Assembly (NCBI RefSeq): GCF_002967765.1
Contig: NZ_PUHY01000005.1
Coordinates: forward strand, 372,001 to 436,000
Reading direction: 5' to 3'
From: Blastopirellula marina
GTDB taxonomy: Bacteria > Planctomycetota > Planctomycetia > Pirellulales > Pirellulaceae
Length of the DNA: 64,000 nucleotides
In this document: in pieces, positions 36,321 through 44,537 of the stretch
Numbering within the stretch: position 1 is the first letter of the stretch
Layout: every line of letters begins with the position of its first letter
The notes under the pieces: generated by a model
The model's input: the letters and a program-made list of their open reading frames with translations, nothing else
What the model was told of the DNA's origin: nothing
The model's database searches: none
Translations under genes and position numbers: made by a program

Positions 36321-36574
36321 TGCCATTAGATTGGGACAGAGGTCAGCCCCCAGGGTCAGCACACCATGCGTCACTTCTAGAAGGTATTCGTCGTTCCTGC
36401 CCGCATTTGGCCGTTTGTTCTTTCGGCTGATGTTCGCGGTTTGTTGTTCTTCAGCTAGCGCAGGCCCGCTCATGTCCGCAGGCTAAAAATAATATCGGCG
36501 TGCCCTTCGCGAATTCGGCTCTAGTCTTCGCCGAACTTTACGTCGAGTTGCCAGGGAAGATGATTCTCAACCGT

Positions 36575-36599
36575 GCGGTAGCATCAAGAAAGCTACCGC
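36575..36599. repeat. Perfect 8-bp hairpin at the rpoN stop codon
   Basis: GCGGTAGC (36575-36582) and GCTACCGC (36592-36599) are perfect inverted repeats around a nine-base loop, overlapping the rpoN stop codon (36593-36595). There is no T tract on either side, so it is not a typical terminator. Confidence 0.4.
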
Positions 36600-38071
36600 T
36601 TAGACCAATCCCGACGCTGCCGGCTACTTGGGATCCCCATCTTCTTTCGATACTTGGTCACGGTGCGGCGGGCTACGTTTAGGCCGTCGTCTTTTAGCTT
36701 TTTGACCAGGTCGTCGTCCGACAGGGGTTTGGCTTTGTCTTCGTTGTCGATCACTTCTTGCAGGCGGAGGCGGATTTGGTCCCAGGTGACTTCTTCGCCT
36801 GCTTCGTTGACCGTACCACCGGCGAAGAATTGTTTCAGCGGGAAGATGCCGCGGGGCGTTTGGATGTACTTATCGTCGACGGCGCGGCTGACAGTGGTGA
36901 CGTGAACGCCGACCTGATCGGCGATTTGCTGCATCTTCAGCGGCGTGATGTGTTCGGGGCCGTTCTCGATGAAGTCCTTCTGGTAATCAACGATGGCCTG
37001 GGCGACGCGGCTAAGGGTGTTTTGCCGCTGGATGATCGCGTCGATCAACCACTGGGCGGCGTTCAGCTTCCGCTTGATGAACTCTTTCTCTTCCCGCGTG
37101 GCGGTCGGACTGGAAAGGCGTTCGCGGTAGTAGTTGCTGATCCGCAGCTGGGGAATGTCGCGGTCTTCGGCCTGAACGACGTAGTTCCCTTCTTCATCGA
37201 CATCGAGAATCAAGTCGGGAATCACGTTGGCAACATGGGCGTCGTTGTAGATCGAGCCTGGCTTGGGATCTAAACGGCGGAGTTCGCTCCAGGCGGCTTG
37301 GATTCGCTCGATCGAGAAGCCGGTTGCCTTCTGAATCTGCGGCAAGCGGTTATCGCGAAGGTCTTCCAGGTGGTTCATGATTAGCATGCGAAGTTCTTCG
37401 TAGAACATCCGCGAGGGATCGATTTGCAGCAGCAAGCATTCCCGCAAATCCCGCGCGCCGACTCCGGCCGGTTCAAGCGATTGCACCACGTGCAGCGCTT
37501 CCATGGCCAGCTCTTTCAGTTCGTCCGTGGCGTCGGCCGGCAGCAGGTCTTCCAGGCTGGTCGTGAGGTAGCCGTTGGAATCGAGCGAGGAAATGATGCG
37601 TTCCGACCACTCGCGCAATTGCGGATCGATGCTCAGTTCCGAGAGCTGATGTTCGAGGTGATCTTGCAGCGTTTCGGGGCGCGACTGGACGTTGGCCAAC
37701 GCGTCCATGCGGCGCTCGGCGTCTTCTTCCATCTGGCCGGAAGAACGTTGCGGTCGTTCGTCGAAGGTGTCGGGGTATTGCTGGTCCATTTCCAGCAGGC
37801 GTTCGAAATCGTCGGCGTTGTCTTTACCTTCTTCGACGACGAACTCTTGTTCCGACTCGGCGCGCGATTCGGCTTCCTCGTGGCGGTTATCGTCCTGGTC
37901 GCTCGCTTCCTGCTCTTGCACTTCGAGCATCGGGTTTTCGTTCATCTCTTGCTCGATCTTCTCTTGCAAGGCGAGAACGGGCAGCTGCAGGATCTCCATG
38001 GATTGAATCATCCGTGGGGCCAGAACCTGCTTCTGGACCATTTTCTGTTCGAGACCGAAGGACATTCTCAT
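36593..38071 (-). CDS. rpoN: RNA polymerase sigma-54 factor
   Basis: 492 residues. Region I (about 1-50) is the glutamine/leucine-rich LEQKMVQKQVLAPRMIQSMEILQLP pattern; region II (50-115) is strongly acidic; the core-binding domain follows (PLQ...); the helix-turn-helix region holds VHVTTVSRAV, and the RpoN box is ARRTVTKYRKKMGI, then SSRQRR. It directs core RNA polymerase to -24/-12 promoters and needs enhancer-binding proteins, none of which is in this window. Start ATG 38071 is chosen; ATG 38065 is equally open. It lies downstream of recR in the same direction, 146 bases apart. Confidence 0.96.
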   Translation of the reverse strand: MRMSFGLEQKMVQKQVLAPRMIQSMEILQLPVLALQEKIEQEMNENPMLEVQEQEASDQDDNRHEEAESRAESEQEFVVEEGKDNADDFERLLEMDQQYPDTFDERPQRSSGQMEEDAERRMDALANVQSRPETLQDHLEHQLSELSIDPQLREWSERIISSLDSNGYLTTSLEDLLPADATDELKELAMEALHVVQSLEPAGVGARDLRECLLLQIDPSRMFYEELRMLIMNHLEDLRDNRLPQIQKATGFSIERIQAAWSELRRLDPKPGSIYNDAHVANVIPDLILDVDEEGNYVVQAEDRDIPQLRISNYYRERLSSPTATREEKEFIKRKLNAAQWLIDAIIQRQNTLSRVAQAIVDYQKDFIENGPEHITPLKMQQIADQVGVHVTTVSRAVDDKYIQTPRGIFPLKQFFAGGTVNEAGEEVTWDQIRLRLQEVIDNEDKAKPLSDDDLVKKLKDDGLNVARRTVTKYRKKMGIPSSRQRRDWSKR

Positions 38072-38217
38072 AGGAACGTATCCGCTTGTGGGGAAGTGGC
38101 TGTGTCGATGTTGTTGGATCGACTTCTGGAGAGGAGATGGGATGAACTCTCCGAGTTCTCGGCGGCCGCGATGGCTACCTTCCTATCTTCTCTGACTGAT
38201 CATGGGTGATCGTGGAT

Positions 38218-38817
38218 TTAAAGTGACTGGCGGCCGGTCAAGGCATCGGCCAGGACTTCTTTGTTGGCGAACTCGAGAACGCTTCCAGCGGTCACGCCTC
38301 GTGCCAAACGGGTTAATTTTACGGGGTACTCGGCCAGCAGGCTCGAAATGTGCAATGCTGTGCCGTCCCCTTCGGTTGTCGGGTTGGTGGCCATGATCAC
38401 TTCACGAATGTCTCCCTTGGCCACACGATTGACCAAGGCTTCGATCGTGAGTTGATCGGGGCCAACGCCTTCGAGCGGAGCGATCCGGCCAAGAAGGACG
38501 TGGTACAAGCCTGGGAAGACGCCAGACTGTTCCAACGCAATCAGATCGCGCGGTTGTTCGACCACGCAAAGCAGCGACTTATCGCGCTGGGGGTCCTGGC
38601 ACACGGTGCACAGTTCCCCTTCGGAAAGGTTGAAACATTGGGCGCAGTACCGGACATTTTGTTTGACGTCACGAATGGCATCAGCCAAACCGAGGGCGTC
38701 GTCCGTGGGAACACGAAGCAGATGGTAGGCGACCCGCTCGGCACTTTTACGGCCGATGCCTGGGAGTTTCGACAACTGGTCGATCAATCGAACGACCGAT
38801 TCCGTCAGCTGTGCCAT
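38218..38817 (-). CDS. recR: Recombination protein RecR
   Basis: 199 residues, the usual size. N-terminal helix-hairpin-helix region LSKLPGIGRKSAERVAYHLLR, zinc finger C-x2-C-x11-C-x2-C (CAQCFNLSEGELCTVC), and Toprim segments LCVVEQPRDLIALEQS and VIMATNPTTEGDGTALH are present. RecR with RecO and RecF loads RecA at gaps. It is in the conserved dnaX, ebfC, recR arrangement found in many bacteria, with only 69 bases to ebfC. AAGGAG is 11 bases before the ATG. Confidence 0.96.
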   Translation of the reverse strand: MAQLTESVVRLIDQLSKLPGIGRKSAERVAYHLLRVPTDDALGLADAIRDVKQNVRYCAQCFNLSEGELCTVCQDPQRDKSLLCVVEQPRDLIALEQSGVFPGLYHVLLGRIAPLEGVGPDQLTIEALVNRVAKGDIREVIMATNPTTEGDGTALHISSLLAEYPVKLTRLARGVTAGSVLEFANKEVLADALTGRQSL

Positions 38818-38886
38818 CTATGCATTCGCTCCTTCCACGTTGGTTTTCCTTGAGGTCTCGCTGGCGGTGGCGAAACCGATCGGCAA

Positions 38887-39234
38887 TTACTGGCCGAACT
38901 GGCTCATCGCTTCGTCCAGACCAGGTACGTTCAGCCCGCTGGTAACCGACTGCATCATCTCTTGATGCAACTGCTTGCCTTTGGCCTGGGCTTCGTTGAC
39001 GGCCTGAGGGATCAGTTCTTCAATCAAGTCTTTGTCGCCGTCAGCGATTAACTTGGGATCGATGTTGATGCTGACCAGTTCGCCATGACCGGTGCAAATG
39101 GCTTCGACCAAACCGGCGCCGGCCGAGCCTTTGACACGCTTGTTGCGAAGCTCTTCCTGCATGGCCTTCATTTCTTTGCCGACCTGAGTGGCCTGCTGCA
39201 TGATGCCGGCGATATTGGCAAGGTTCTTAAACAC
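38887..39234 (-). CDS. YbaB/EbfC nucleoid-associated protein
   Basis: 115 residues, GTG start at 39234 with GAGGAG eight bases upstream. Homodimeric YbaB/EbfC fold: an N-terminal helix rich in Met/Gln (IMQQATQVGKEMKAMQEELR), then the beta sheet and a C-terminal helix. Members bind DNA without strong sequence preference and accompany dnaX and recR in most bacteria. The gene sits between dnaX (190 bases) and recR (69 bases). Confidence 0.93.
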   Translation of the reverse strand: MFKNLANIAGIMQQATQVGKEMKAMQEELRNKRVKGSAGAGLVEAICTGHGELVSINIDPKLIADGDKDLIEELIPQAVNEAQAKGKQLHQEMMQSVTSGLNVPGLDEAMSQFGQ

Positions 39235-39424
39235 GGGCTGATCTCCTCGGTTTTGGGTGTTATTGGTCCAAGGAAGTGTAGGTCAGGCTACCGAAAAAGC
39301 ATCCCAATGATGGGTGCTGTGCGCTAGTCCGCGTTGGCATGTTTCATCGCGCGATGCATTGCCCTAAGGGACGCAGGCACGGCACTGGATAACATGGCCA
39401 AGGCGTGACGAAACGATTGAAGCC

Positions 39425-41194
39425 TTAAGCGTCGGGTTCCCGAACGCCGGTCACTTCCGCGTCGAACAGTTCCATCGCCCGTTGGACCATGGTTTCCTGT
39501 TCGGCCAATAGTCGAGCTCTGACGCGACCTTCCTGCACTGCTTTCTGCGGCGACATATGAGCGCTGGGGTCTCGTCCTGCATTGGGGTCTTCGACCGTGC
39601 GGAACTCGACCTGATACGCTTCGCCACAGACGGCAAGGAATGCCTTCTCGAGGTCTTCCTGGCTCTTAGGCCGTCGGAGAGCGTCGACAGCCGAATTATA
39701 CGTCGTGAAAAAATCAACGACTAGATGTTTTGGCCCAGAAATTGCTACAGAGTGGGATTTCCTGGCGCAATCACCGACAAGACCAGGCAACTCTTCGGTG
39801 ATCTGATTCCAGACCGATTTGACATTCTTCTCGGTTAAAACCAGTTTCGGGGCACTAGAGGGGGCGGAAACTTCCGCTGGAGGTGGCTGGGGAGTAGGAT
39901 TTGGCGCAGGCGGAGCCGGTCGTGTCGGTTGCGGCCGAATGGGAATCGTTGCTGGCTCTGCTGGTGCTGCTACGGCTGGCTCAGCCGTTTTTTTTTGAGG
40001 AGGTGGGCTGCTGGGGGCCGGAGCGGACTTCGCCGGCAGGCCTCCCTCTTTCAGCGTGGCAATCAAGCTGCCCAAGCTATCCAAATCCTCAAGCTGGCAG
40101 AGCCGAACGACCGCAGCTTCGGTGAGAACCTGACCGTAGGTGCTGCGGTGTAAACGCACCAAAGTGTCGTCCAGGCACTGCACGGCCGCCAACAGCTTGG
40201 CGACGCCCGCCTTCTGGGCCAGTTGTGTCCCTTCGTCGACCGAACCAGGGGAGAGCGATTGCAGCAAGTCAGGCGAGCCACCACTTCCCAAGACCATCAA
40301 ATCGCGGAAAAGTCGGAGCAATTGCTCGAGCAGCTGCCCGGGATCGACCCCTTCGGTAAAGACGTTATGAACCGATTGGAGCGCGGCAGCCGTGTCCGAG
40401 GCCAGGATCTGCCCGGCCAACTCGACAACCTGCTGATTGTCTGCGGTTCCCAGCAGCCGGTGAACCGATTCGACGGTGATCTCCGCATCGCCAAAAGCCA
40501 AGATCTGTTCAAGCAGCGATTGGCTATCGCGCATCGAACCGTTGGCGCGGCGTGCGATCAGCTTCAATGCTTCGTCGGCAGCGGGGACATTTTCGGTATC
40601 GACGATATGCCGTAAGCGTCCGACGATATCATCGGGCAAGATTCCACCGAAATCGAACCGCTGGCAGCGGGACAGTACGGTGATCGGAATCCGCTCGGGG
40701 TCGGTCGTGCAGAAGATAAACTTGGCGTGATCGGGCGGTTCTTCCAAGGTTTTCAGCAGCGCGTTGAACGCTTCCTTGGTGAACATATGGACTTCGTCGA
40801 TGATGTAGATCTTGAAGCGAGCCCGGCTAGGACGGACGTTGATGTTGGCGCGCAGCTGGCGGATTTCTTCAATACCGCGATTCGAGGCACCGTCGATCTC
40901 GAGCACGTCGACATCTTCGCCGGCGGTCACGCTCTGACAGATTTCGCACTCGTTACAGGGCGTGGAGGTCGGACCTTTCACGCAGTTTAGGGCTTTGGCG
41001 AAAATACGAGCTGATGACGTCTTCCCGACTCCGCGAGCCCCGGTAAATAGGTACGCGTGGCCGACACGATTGCGAGCGATCGCATTGCCAAGTGCCGTGG
41101 CGACGCGCTGTTGGCCCACGAGTTCTTCGAACGATTGGGGGCGATAGCGTCGGGCGACAACGAGATAATCGGGTGACGTATTTTGCTCTGCCAC
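39425..41194 (-). CDS. dnaX: DNA polymerase III subunit gamma/tau
   Basis: 589 residues from GTG 41194 (AGAGG five bases upstream; a TTG four codons earlier is also open). Walker A GARGVGKTSSAR, zinc-binding CNECEIC, Walker B IIDEVHMF, sensor FCTTDPERIP and a long C-terminal part after a Pro/Ala-rich linker. It is the clamp-loader motor; the C-terminus of tau binds polymerase and helicase. A run of nine A residues at codons 400-403 is followed at once in the -1 frame by Asn-Gly-stop, which would give a gamma-like protein of 404 residues (see separate entry). First gene of the dnaX-ebfC-recR set, downstream of two SRP RNAs. Confidence 0.96.
   Translation of the reverse strand: MAEQNTSPDYLVVARRYRPQSFEELVGQQRVATALGNAIARNRVGHAYLFTGARGVGKTSSARIFAKALNCVKGPTSTPCNECEICQSVTAGEDVDVLEIDGASNRGIEEIRQLRANINVRPSRARFKIYIIDEVHMFTKEAFNALLKTLEEPPDHAKFIFCTTDPERIPITVLSRCQRFDFGGILPDDIVGRLRHIVDTENVPAADEALKLIARRANGSMRDSQSLLEQILAFGDAEITVESVHRLLGTADNQQVVELAGQILASDTAAALQSVHNVFTEGVDPGQLLEQLLRLFRDLMVLGSGGSPDLLQSLSPGSVDEGTQLAQKAGVAKLLAAVQCLDDTLVRLHRSTYGQVLTEAAVVRLCQLEDLDSLGSLIATLKEGGLPAKSAPAPSSPPPQKKTAEPAVAAPAEPATIPIRPQPTRPAPPAPNPTPQPPPAEVSAPSSAPKLVLTEKNVKSVWNQITEELPGLVGDCARKSHSVAISGPKHLVVDFFTTYNSAVDALRRPKSQEDLEKAFLAVCGEAYQVEFRTVEDPNAGRDPSAHMSPQKAVQEGRVRARLLAEQETMVQRAMELFDAEVTGVREPDA
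39973..39996 (-). other. Nine-A frameshift/slippage site in dnaX
   Basis: Nine consecutive A residues on the coding strand (39996 to 39988) follow CCT C and are followed by CGGCTGAGCCAGCCG, a 5-bp hairpin (39987-39973). In frame 0 the codons are CAA AAA AAA ACG; after a -1 shift the ribosome reads AAC GGC TGA and stops. The position, between the conserved domains and the tau tail, matches dnaX frameshift sites in E. coli and Thermus. No Shine-Dalgarno-like stimulator is seen upstream. Confidence 0.65.
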
Positions 41195-41361
41195 GATCCC
41201 TCTCAACCGGCAAAAGCCTGACTAGCTTAGATAGTTTGCAGCAAACCGAGACAAAGAGGTGTCGGTTGGTTTCCGTGCGACTAGTTTGACGCACCAGCGT
41301 TTGGTAAGCAACCGCCCAGCCGGCGACGTTTGACAACGCGTTTCGCGGAGGATTCGCCCCC

Positions 41362-41472
41362 TTCGAGTGATCCCCAAGCAAGGTTCCGCCAGATGTGGCT
41401 GCTCCCATTAAGGCCTTGACTGGGTTATCCACATCACCGTTATCAACATTCCCCTAACGAGGATCGCTTGAA
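41362..41472 (-). ncRNA. SRP RNA-like gene, second copy
   Basis: The minus strand holds GTCAAGGCC, a TTAAT loop and GGGAGCAGCC, the apical stem of the small bacterial signal recognition particle RNA. It is extended by a perfect GATGTGG/CCACATC stem. Ends pair through a terminal stem (41461-41472 with 41362-41373). Relative to copy 1 it shares AGCGAyCCTCG, the loop core and GGrTCACTC, with a compensatory C-G to T-A change. It differs by an extra A in the conserved GUCAGG bulge region and about 15 extra bases on the 5' side. No promoter of its own is seen. Confidence 0.65.
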
Positions 41473-41507
41473 AACAGAGTATTTCGCAGGCAATTTCCCA
41501 TGCGAAA
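41471..41507 (-). terminator. Hairpin between the two SRP RNA genes
   Basis: TTTCGCA (41507-41501 on the minus strand) pairs with TGCGAAA (41488-41482) around a 12-base loop. It is followed by TACTCTGTTTT. The weak U tract could end the first RNA, or the hairpin may be a processing signal between two co-transcribed RNAs. Confidence 0.45.
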
Positions 41508-41514
41508 GCGTCGT

Positions 41515-41632
41515 TCACTGCCCTGGAGTGACCCTCGCACAAGAGTCCTCCGGGTGTGGCTGCTCCAATTAAGGCCTGACCAAGTTGCCGGATTTCCCCT
41601 TGCGAGGGTCGCTCTAAGGCAGTGAGTGCAAA
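41515..41632 (-). ncRNA. ffs: Small SRP RNA (4.5S-type), first copy
   Basis: The minus strand contains TTGGTCAGGCC, a TTAATT loop and GGAGCAGCCACA. The GGUCAGG and AGCAGCC strands are exactly those of bacterial SRP RNA helix 8, including the symmetric internal loop; only the usual GGAA apex is missing. The ends pair through about 25 bp (41625-41601 with 41539-41515; two A-C mismatches), giving a rod of 111 bases, close to the 114 of E. coli 4.5S RNA. A TTGACA/TAACCT promoter lies just upstream. It lies upstream of dnaX on the same strand; SRP RNA next to dnaX is known elsewhere. Confidence 0.88.
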
Positions 41633-41638
41633 CGACTA

Positions 41639-41667
41639 AGGTTACATTGCCGTCGCAAAATTGTCAA
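41639..41667 (-). promoter_or_regulatory. Strong sigma-70-type promoter for the SRP RNA genes
   Basis: On the minus strand, a consensus -35 box TTGACA (41667-41662), a 17-base spacer and a -10 box TAACCT (41644-41639). The start would be near 41632, seven bases before the paired 5' end of the first RNA. This supports transcription on the minus strand. Confidence 0.7.
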
Positions 41668-41782
41668 AGGGGCGTACGGCGACCAACTTAGCTGTTCGGC
41701 GTAGTGGCAGGGATCTTACGGTGTAAGACAGAGAATTAGGCTGGTTCGTAATCGGACGGTATATCGTTGCGGCACGGTCATC

Positions 41783-42580
41783 TTAAGCAGGCGCGTGCTT
41801 CTTCTTCTCTTTCTTCTTTTCGTAACCGTGGAGCGCGAAGCGAATCAGCAGTGGAATCAGCCCTGTCGCGGCCAGGCTCAGCATCAACTGCCACGATAAG
41901 ACGGACGACATCCCTTCTTCGGAGATCGTCTTCAAGTTAGGGAGCGTCGTTCCGATCCACACAAATACCAGCAGCGCCGGCAACATGGCCAGTTGGCTGA
42001 CCCACCAGAAGGTTTTAAGACTGATCGGCGAAAGTCCCATCAGGAGATTGACCAGCACAAATGGGATCTGCGGGATCAGACGTGTGACAAACAGGTAAAA
42101 GGCGGCACTTTCTTCCAACTGCTCGTTGAACTTCTCGAGCGTGTCTCCCAAAGTTTTCTCGACCCATTCCCGGCAGAAGTAACGACAACCGATGAAATTC
42201 AGGGCACCGGCGGCGGTTGATCCGAAACTTGCCAACAAGATGGCGGGAACGAAACCAAACAGCCAGCCACAGATGATCGTCATCAGCGCACACAGCGGAA
42301 CGCCGATCGCCAGCAGCACGGTATACAGCAGAAACACGATCGCATACGAAGCAATCGGGTGCTCCGACTGCAGATCACGCAGAGCAGCTTCCTTCGTGGC
42401 TAAGTATTCCAGCGACAAATAGTCGCTGAATTCGTAGTACATGATGCCAACGAGTCCGGCAACAGCCGCCAAGATCGCGAACCGGAAGCCCCACGTCTTG
42501 AGCCAGGGATTCGCATCAATCTCTTCCGGCGAAACGAGTCGGTCGCGCATTTCGTAGTCGAGTTCATTTTCAAGTTCCAT
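41783..42580 (-). CDS. TVP38/TMEM64 (VTT-domain) membrane protein
   Basis: 265 residues from ATG 42580 with AGGA upstream. An N-terminal soluble tail (about 1-35) and about six hydrophobic segments: FAILAAVAGLVGIMYY, AIVFLLYTVLLAIGVPL, FVPAILLASFGSTAAGALNF with the conserved GSTAAGALNFIGCRY loop, LFVTRLIPQIPFVLVNLLMG, and two at the end. The F-x3-R-x-x-P-x-x-P-x2-x2-N motif (FVTRLIPQIPFVLVN) marks the VTT/DedA-like family, linked to lipid handling in the membrane. Cytoplasmic Lys-rich end. No operon partner is apparent. Confidence 0.88.
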   Translation of the reverse strand: MELENELDYEMRDRLVSPEEIDANPWLKTWGFRFAILAAVAGLVGIMYYEFSDYLSLEYLATKEAALRDLQSEHPIASYAIVFLLYTVLLAIGVPLCALMTIICGWLFGFVPAILLASFGSTAAGALNFIGCRYFCREWVEKTLGDTLEKFNEQLEESAAFYLFVTRLIPQIPFVLVNLLMGLSPISLKTFWWVSQLAMLPALLVFVWIGTTLPNLKTISEEGMSSVLSWQLMLSLAATGLIPLLIRFALHGYEKKKEKKKHAPA

Positions 42581-42738
42581 CGTGCCGAATCCTGTTGGCC
42601 GCTGTTGTAAATGGGGCAAACAGGGAAGCAGCAACTGCCGTGCCGAACGATCGGAACATGAACTCAAGTTCAATATTAGTAGAGTGTGTCTCGAAGCACC
42701 AAGCCCCTGCTAAGCGAATTCAAACACGAACATCCGAA

Positions 42739-42857
42739 GGCCCAAAGGGCCGGCAGAATGTAGCCAGGGGCGTGAGCCCCTGGTATGCGTTGTCTTGGGA
42801 AGGCGATAGAAAATAACCAAGGCTGCCAACCCTGGGTCTGGTGCGTCAAGACGCACC
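42739..42857. repeat. Intergenic hairpin cluster (dispersed-repeat-like)
   Basis: Three perfect hairpins in about 120 bases: GGCCCaaaGGGCC (42739-42751), CCAGGGG/CCCCTGG (42764-42783) and GGTGCGTC/GACGCACC (42840-42857). The text around the second (AATGTAGCCAGGGGCGTGAG) resembles an intergenic repeat seen in planctomycete genomes. It lies between pyrF and the VTT gene, in the 300-base gap that otherwise holds no gene. Confidence 0.55.
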
Positions 42858-42880
42858 CTACGGCTGGTCAAAGCGAGTGA

Positions 42881-43807
42881 TCAGCCCTTCAGCTTACCCG
42901 CCGTCGTATGCTCTTGCAGGTCGGCGATCATTTCCAGGGTGGCGTCTTCGACGGCGCGTTGCCATTGCTTTGGTTCGTACTTCGAAGCGAAGGGTTCGCG
43001 GGAGTAGGCGAAGATGATGCCGCGCGAATTGTTGACGATCGAACCGATTCCGTTTTCGTTGAAACCGCCAGCGACGTCTTTTGCGCCGCCCCCTTGGCTG
43101 CCGTAGCCAGGGACCAGGAACCAGGTGCTGGGCATCGCGGTGCGCAGCTCGGACAATTGATCGGGATAGGTTGCACCCACCACCGCTCCAACCGCACCGA
43201 AGCCGCAGTTGCCGCGCGTTTGCTGGGCGAGCCCTTCGACGTAAGCGCCGACGTGACGATAGATTGGCTGATCGTCGACGACCAAGTCTTGCAGCATCTT
43301 GCCGCCTGGGTTCGAGGTTTTCACCAGGCAGAACAGACCCGCCTCGTTGGCGATGGCCGTTTCGACGAACGGTGTCAGGCTATCATCACCCAGGTAGGGG
43401 CTGATCGTCAGGCAGTCGGCTTGCCAGGGACTGTTGGGACCGAGCATGCCTTTGGCGTAGGCGGTTGCAGTCGAGCCGATATCATTCCGCTTGGCGTCGA
43501 GAATCACCAACAGGCCTTTCTCGCGAGCGTACTGAATCACTTCGGCCAACACGATCATGCCGGCTGGGCCCAGTTCCTCAAAGAACGCCGACTGCGGTTT
43601 GACGGCTGGCACGTGTTGATAGACGGCGTCGATCACTTCGCGGCAGAAAACCAAATAAAGGCCCGCCTTCACTTTCGGGTCGTGTGTTCCGCGATGATCC
43701 CCCAACAAGGTTTGAGGCAGTGATTCAAAGCGTGGATCCAGGCCGACCACCACAGGGGCCGCCGTGCGAACAATCGCGTCGTGCAAACGATCCGAAAAAT
43801 TGGCCAT
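42881..43807 (-). CDS. pyrF: Orotidine-5'-phosphate decarboxylase (type 2)
   Basis: 308 residues from ATG 43807. The active-site block is LDAKRNDIGSTATAYA (D-x-K-x2-D), typical of the longer type 2 OMP decarboxylases; GLDPRFESLP at the start and FLVPGYGSQGG near the end bind the phosphate and pyrimidine. It catalyses the last step of UMP synthesis in the cytoplasm. AAAGG lies ten bases upstream. It is a stand-alone gene followed by the repeat-type hairpins. Confidence 0.95.
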   Translation of the reverse strand: MANFSDRLHDAIVRTAAPVVVGLDPRFESLPQTLLGDHRGTHDPKVKAGLYLVFCREVIDAVYQHVPAVKPQSAFFEELGPAGMIVLAEVIQYAREKGLLVILDAKRNDIGSTATAYAKGMLGPNSPWQADCLTISPYLGDDSLTPFVETAIANEAGLFCLVKTSNPGGKMLQDLVVDDQPIYRHVGAYVEGLAQQTRGNCGFGAVGAVVGATYPDQLSELRTAMPSTWFLVPGYGSQGGGAKDVAGGFNENGIGSIVNNSRGIIFAYSREPFASKYEPKQWQRAVEDATLEMIADLQEHTTAGKLKG

Positions 43808-44106
43808 TTCCGCAGTACCTTTCGTAATCAATCCTCTCGTCGACCTACGAAGTTAAACCGTTCGCCCCAAAAGGAAAAGGTGCCTACCCCTGGATAGACA
43901 GAACTCGCACTCATATAGAGCAGAATCGCCAGCGAACCCCTATCCCTTGTGTTGTCGGATTGTGAAAATTTTGTTCTGAAGTTGCAGCCTCTTTGTTGGA
44001 AACGTGTTTCTGCTCTCGGTCGCCCCGCCCTCCTTTGCGATCTCGTGCGATTCAAACTACCACGAAGCGAATTCGACCTTCGTCGGAGGCACGTATGCTC
44101 GACGAC

Positions 44107-44535
44107 TTAACGGGCAGGCTTGGGAAGCTTCTTCTTCGGAGATCGAGTATTTGCTTTTGCGGTGGAGCCCTTCCGCTTGATCGGTTGCTTGCCAACACGC
44201 TTGCTCTTGGTGGCTTCAACTCCCTGACGAACGAGCGATTCGACCCAGGCATTCAGGCTCATCTTCTCAGCGGCGGCTTGAGCACTGGCGGCTCGATGCA
44301 GATCTGGCGAGATCCTTGTCATGAATTGCCCGGAAAACGGCTTATCTGGCTCTTGTCCATGGTCGGCGCAGAATTCCAGATACTCGTCGACCGAATCATA
44401 AAAAGCCTGTTTTGTTTCCTCGACCGATTCCCCTTGAAAGGTAATGACATCTTTCGTGTTAATGACGTGCCCGTGAAGCAAGCCTGCTTCCTCGTCAATT
44501 TCGATCTGACCAAGGTACCCTTTGTACTGAAACAC
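44107..44535 (-). CDS. hicB: HicB-family antitoxin
   Basis: 142 residues, GTG start at 44535 with GGAGG ten bases upstream. The N-terminal partial RNase-H-like HicB domain (YKGYLGQIEIDEEAGLLHGHV...FQGESVEETKQAF) is followed by a ribbon-helix-helix domain (FMTRISPDLHRAASAQAAAEKMSLNAWVESLV). The C-terminal 40 residues are Lys/Arg-rich. Such antitoxins bind the toxin and repress the operon. It is placed two bases after the hicA stop, in toxin-first order as usual for hicAB. Confidence 0.92.
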   Translation of the reverse strand: MFQYKGYLGQIEIDEEAGLLHGHVINTKDVITFQGESVEETKQAFYDSVDEYLEFCADHGQEPDKPFSGQFMTRISPDLHRAASAQAAAEKMSLNAWVESLVRQGVEATKSKRVGKQPIKRKGSTAKANTRSPKKKLPKPAR

Positions 44536-44537
44536 GA

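Noticed and set aside
41362-41632. SRP-like rods read on the plus strand
   Set aside because: The terminal stems pair slightly better on the plus strand through G-U wobbles, but the conserved GGUCAGG/AGCAGCC sequences and the consensus promoter are on the minus strand.
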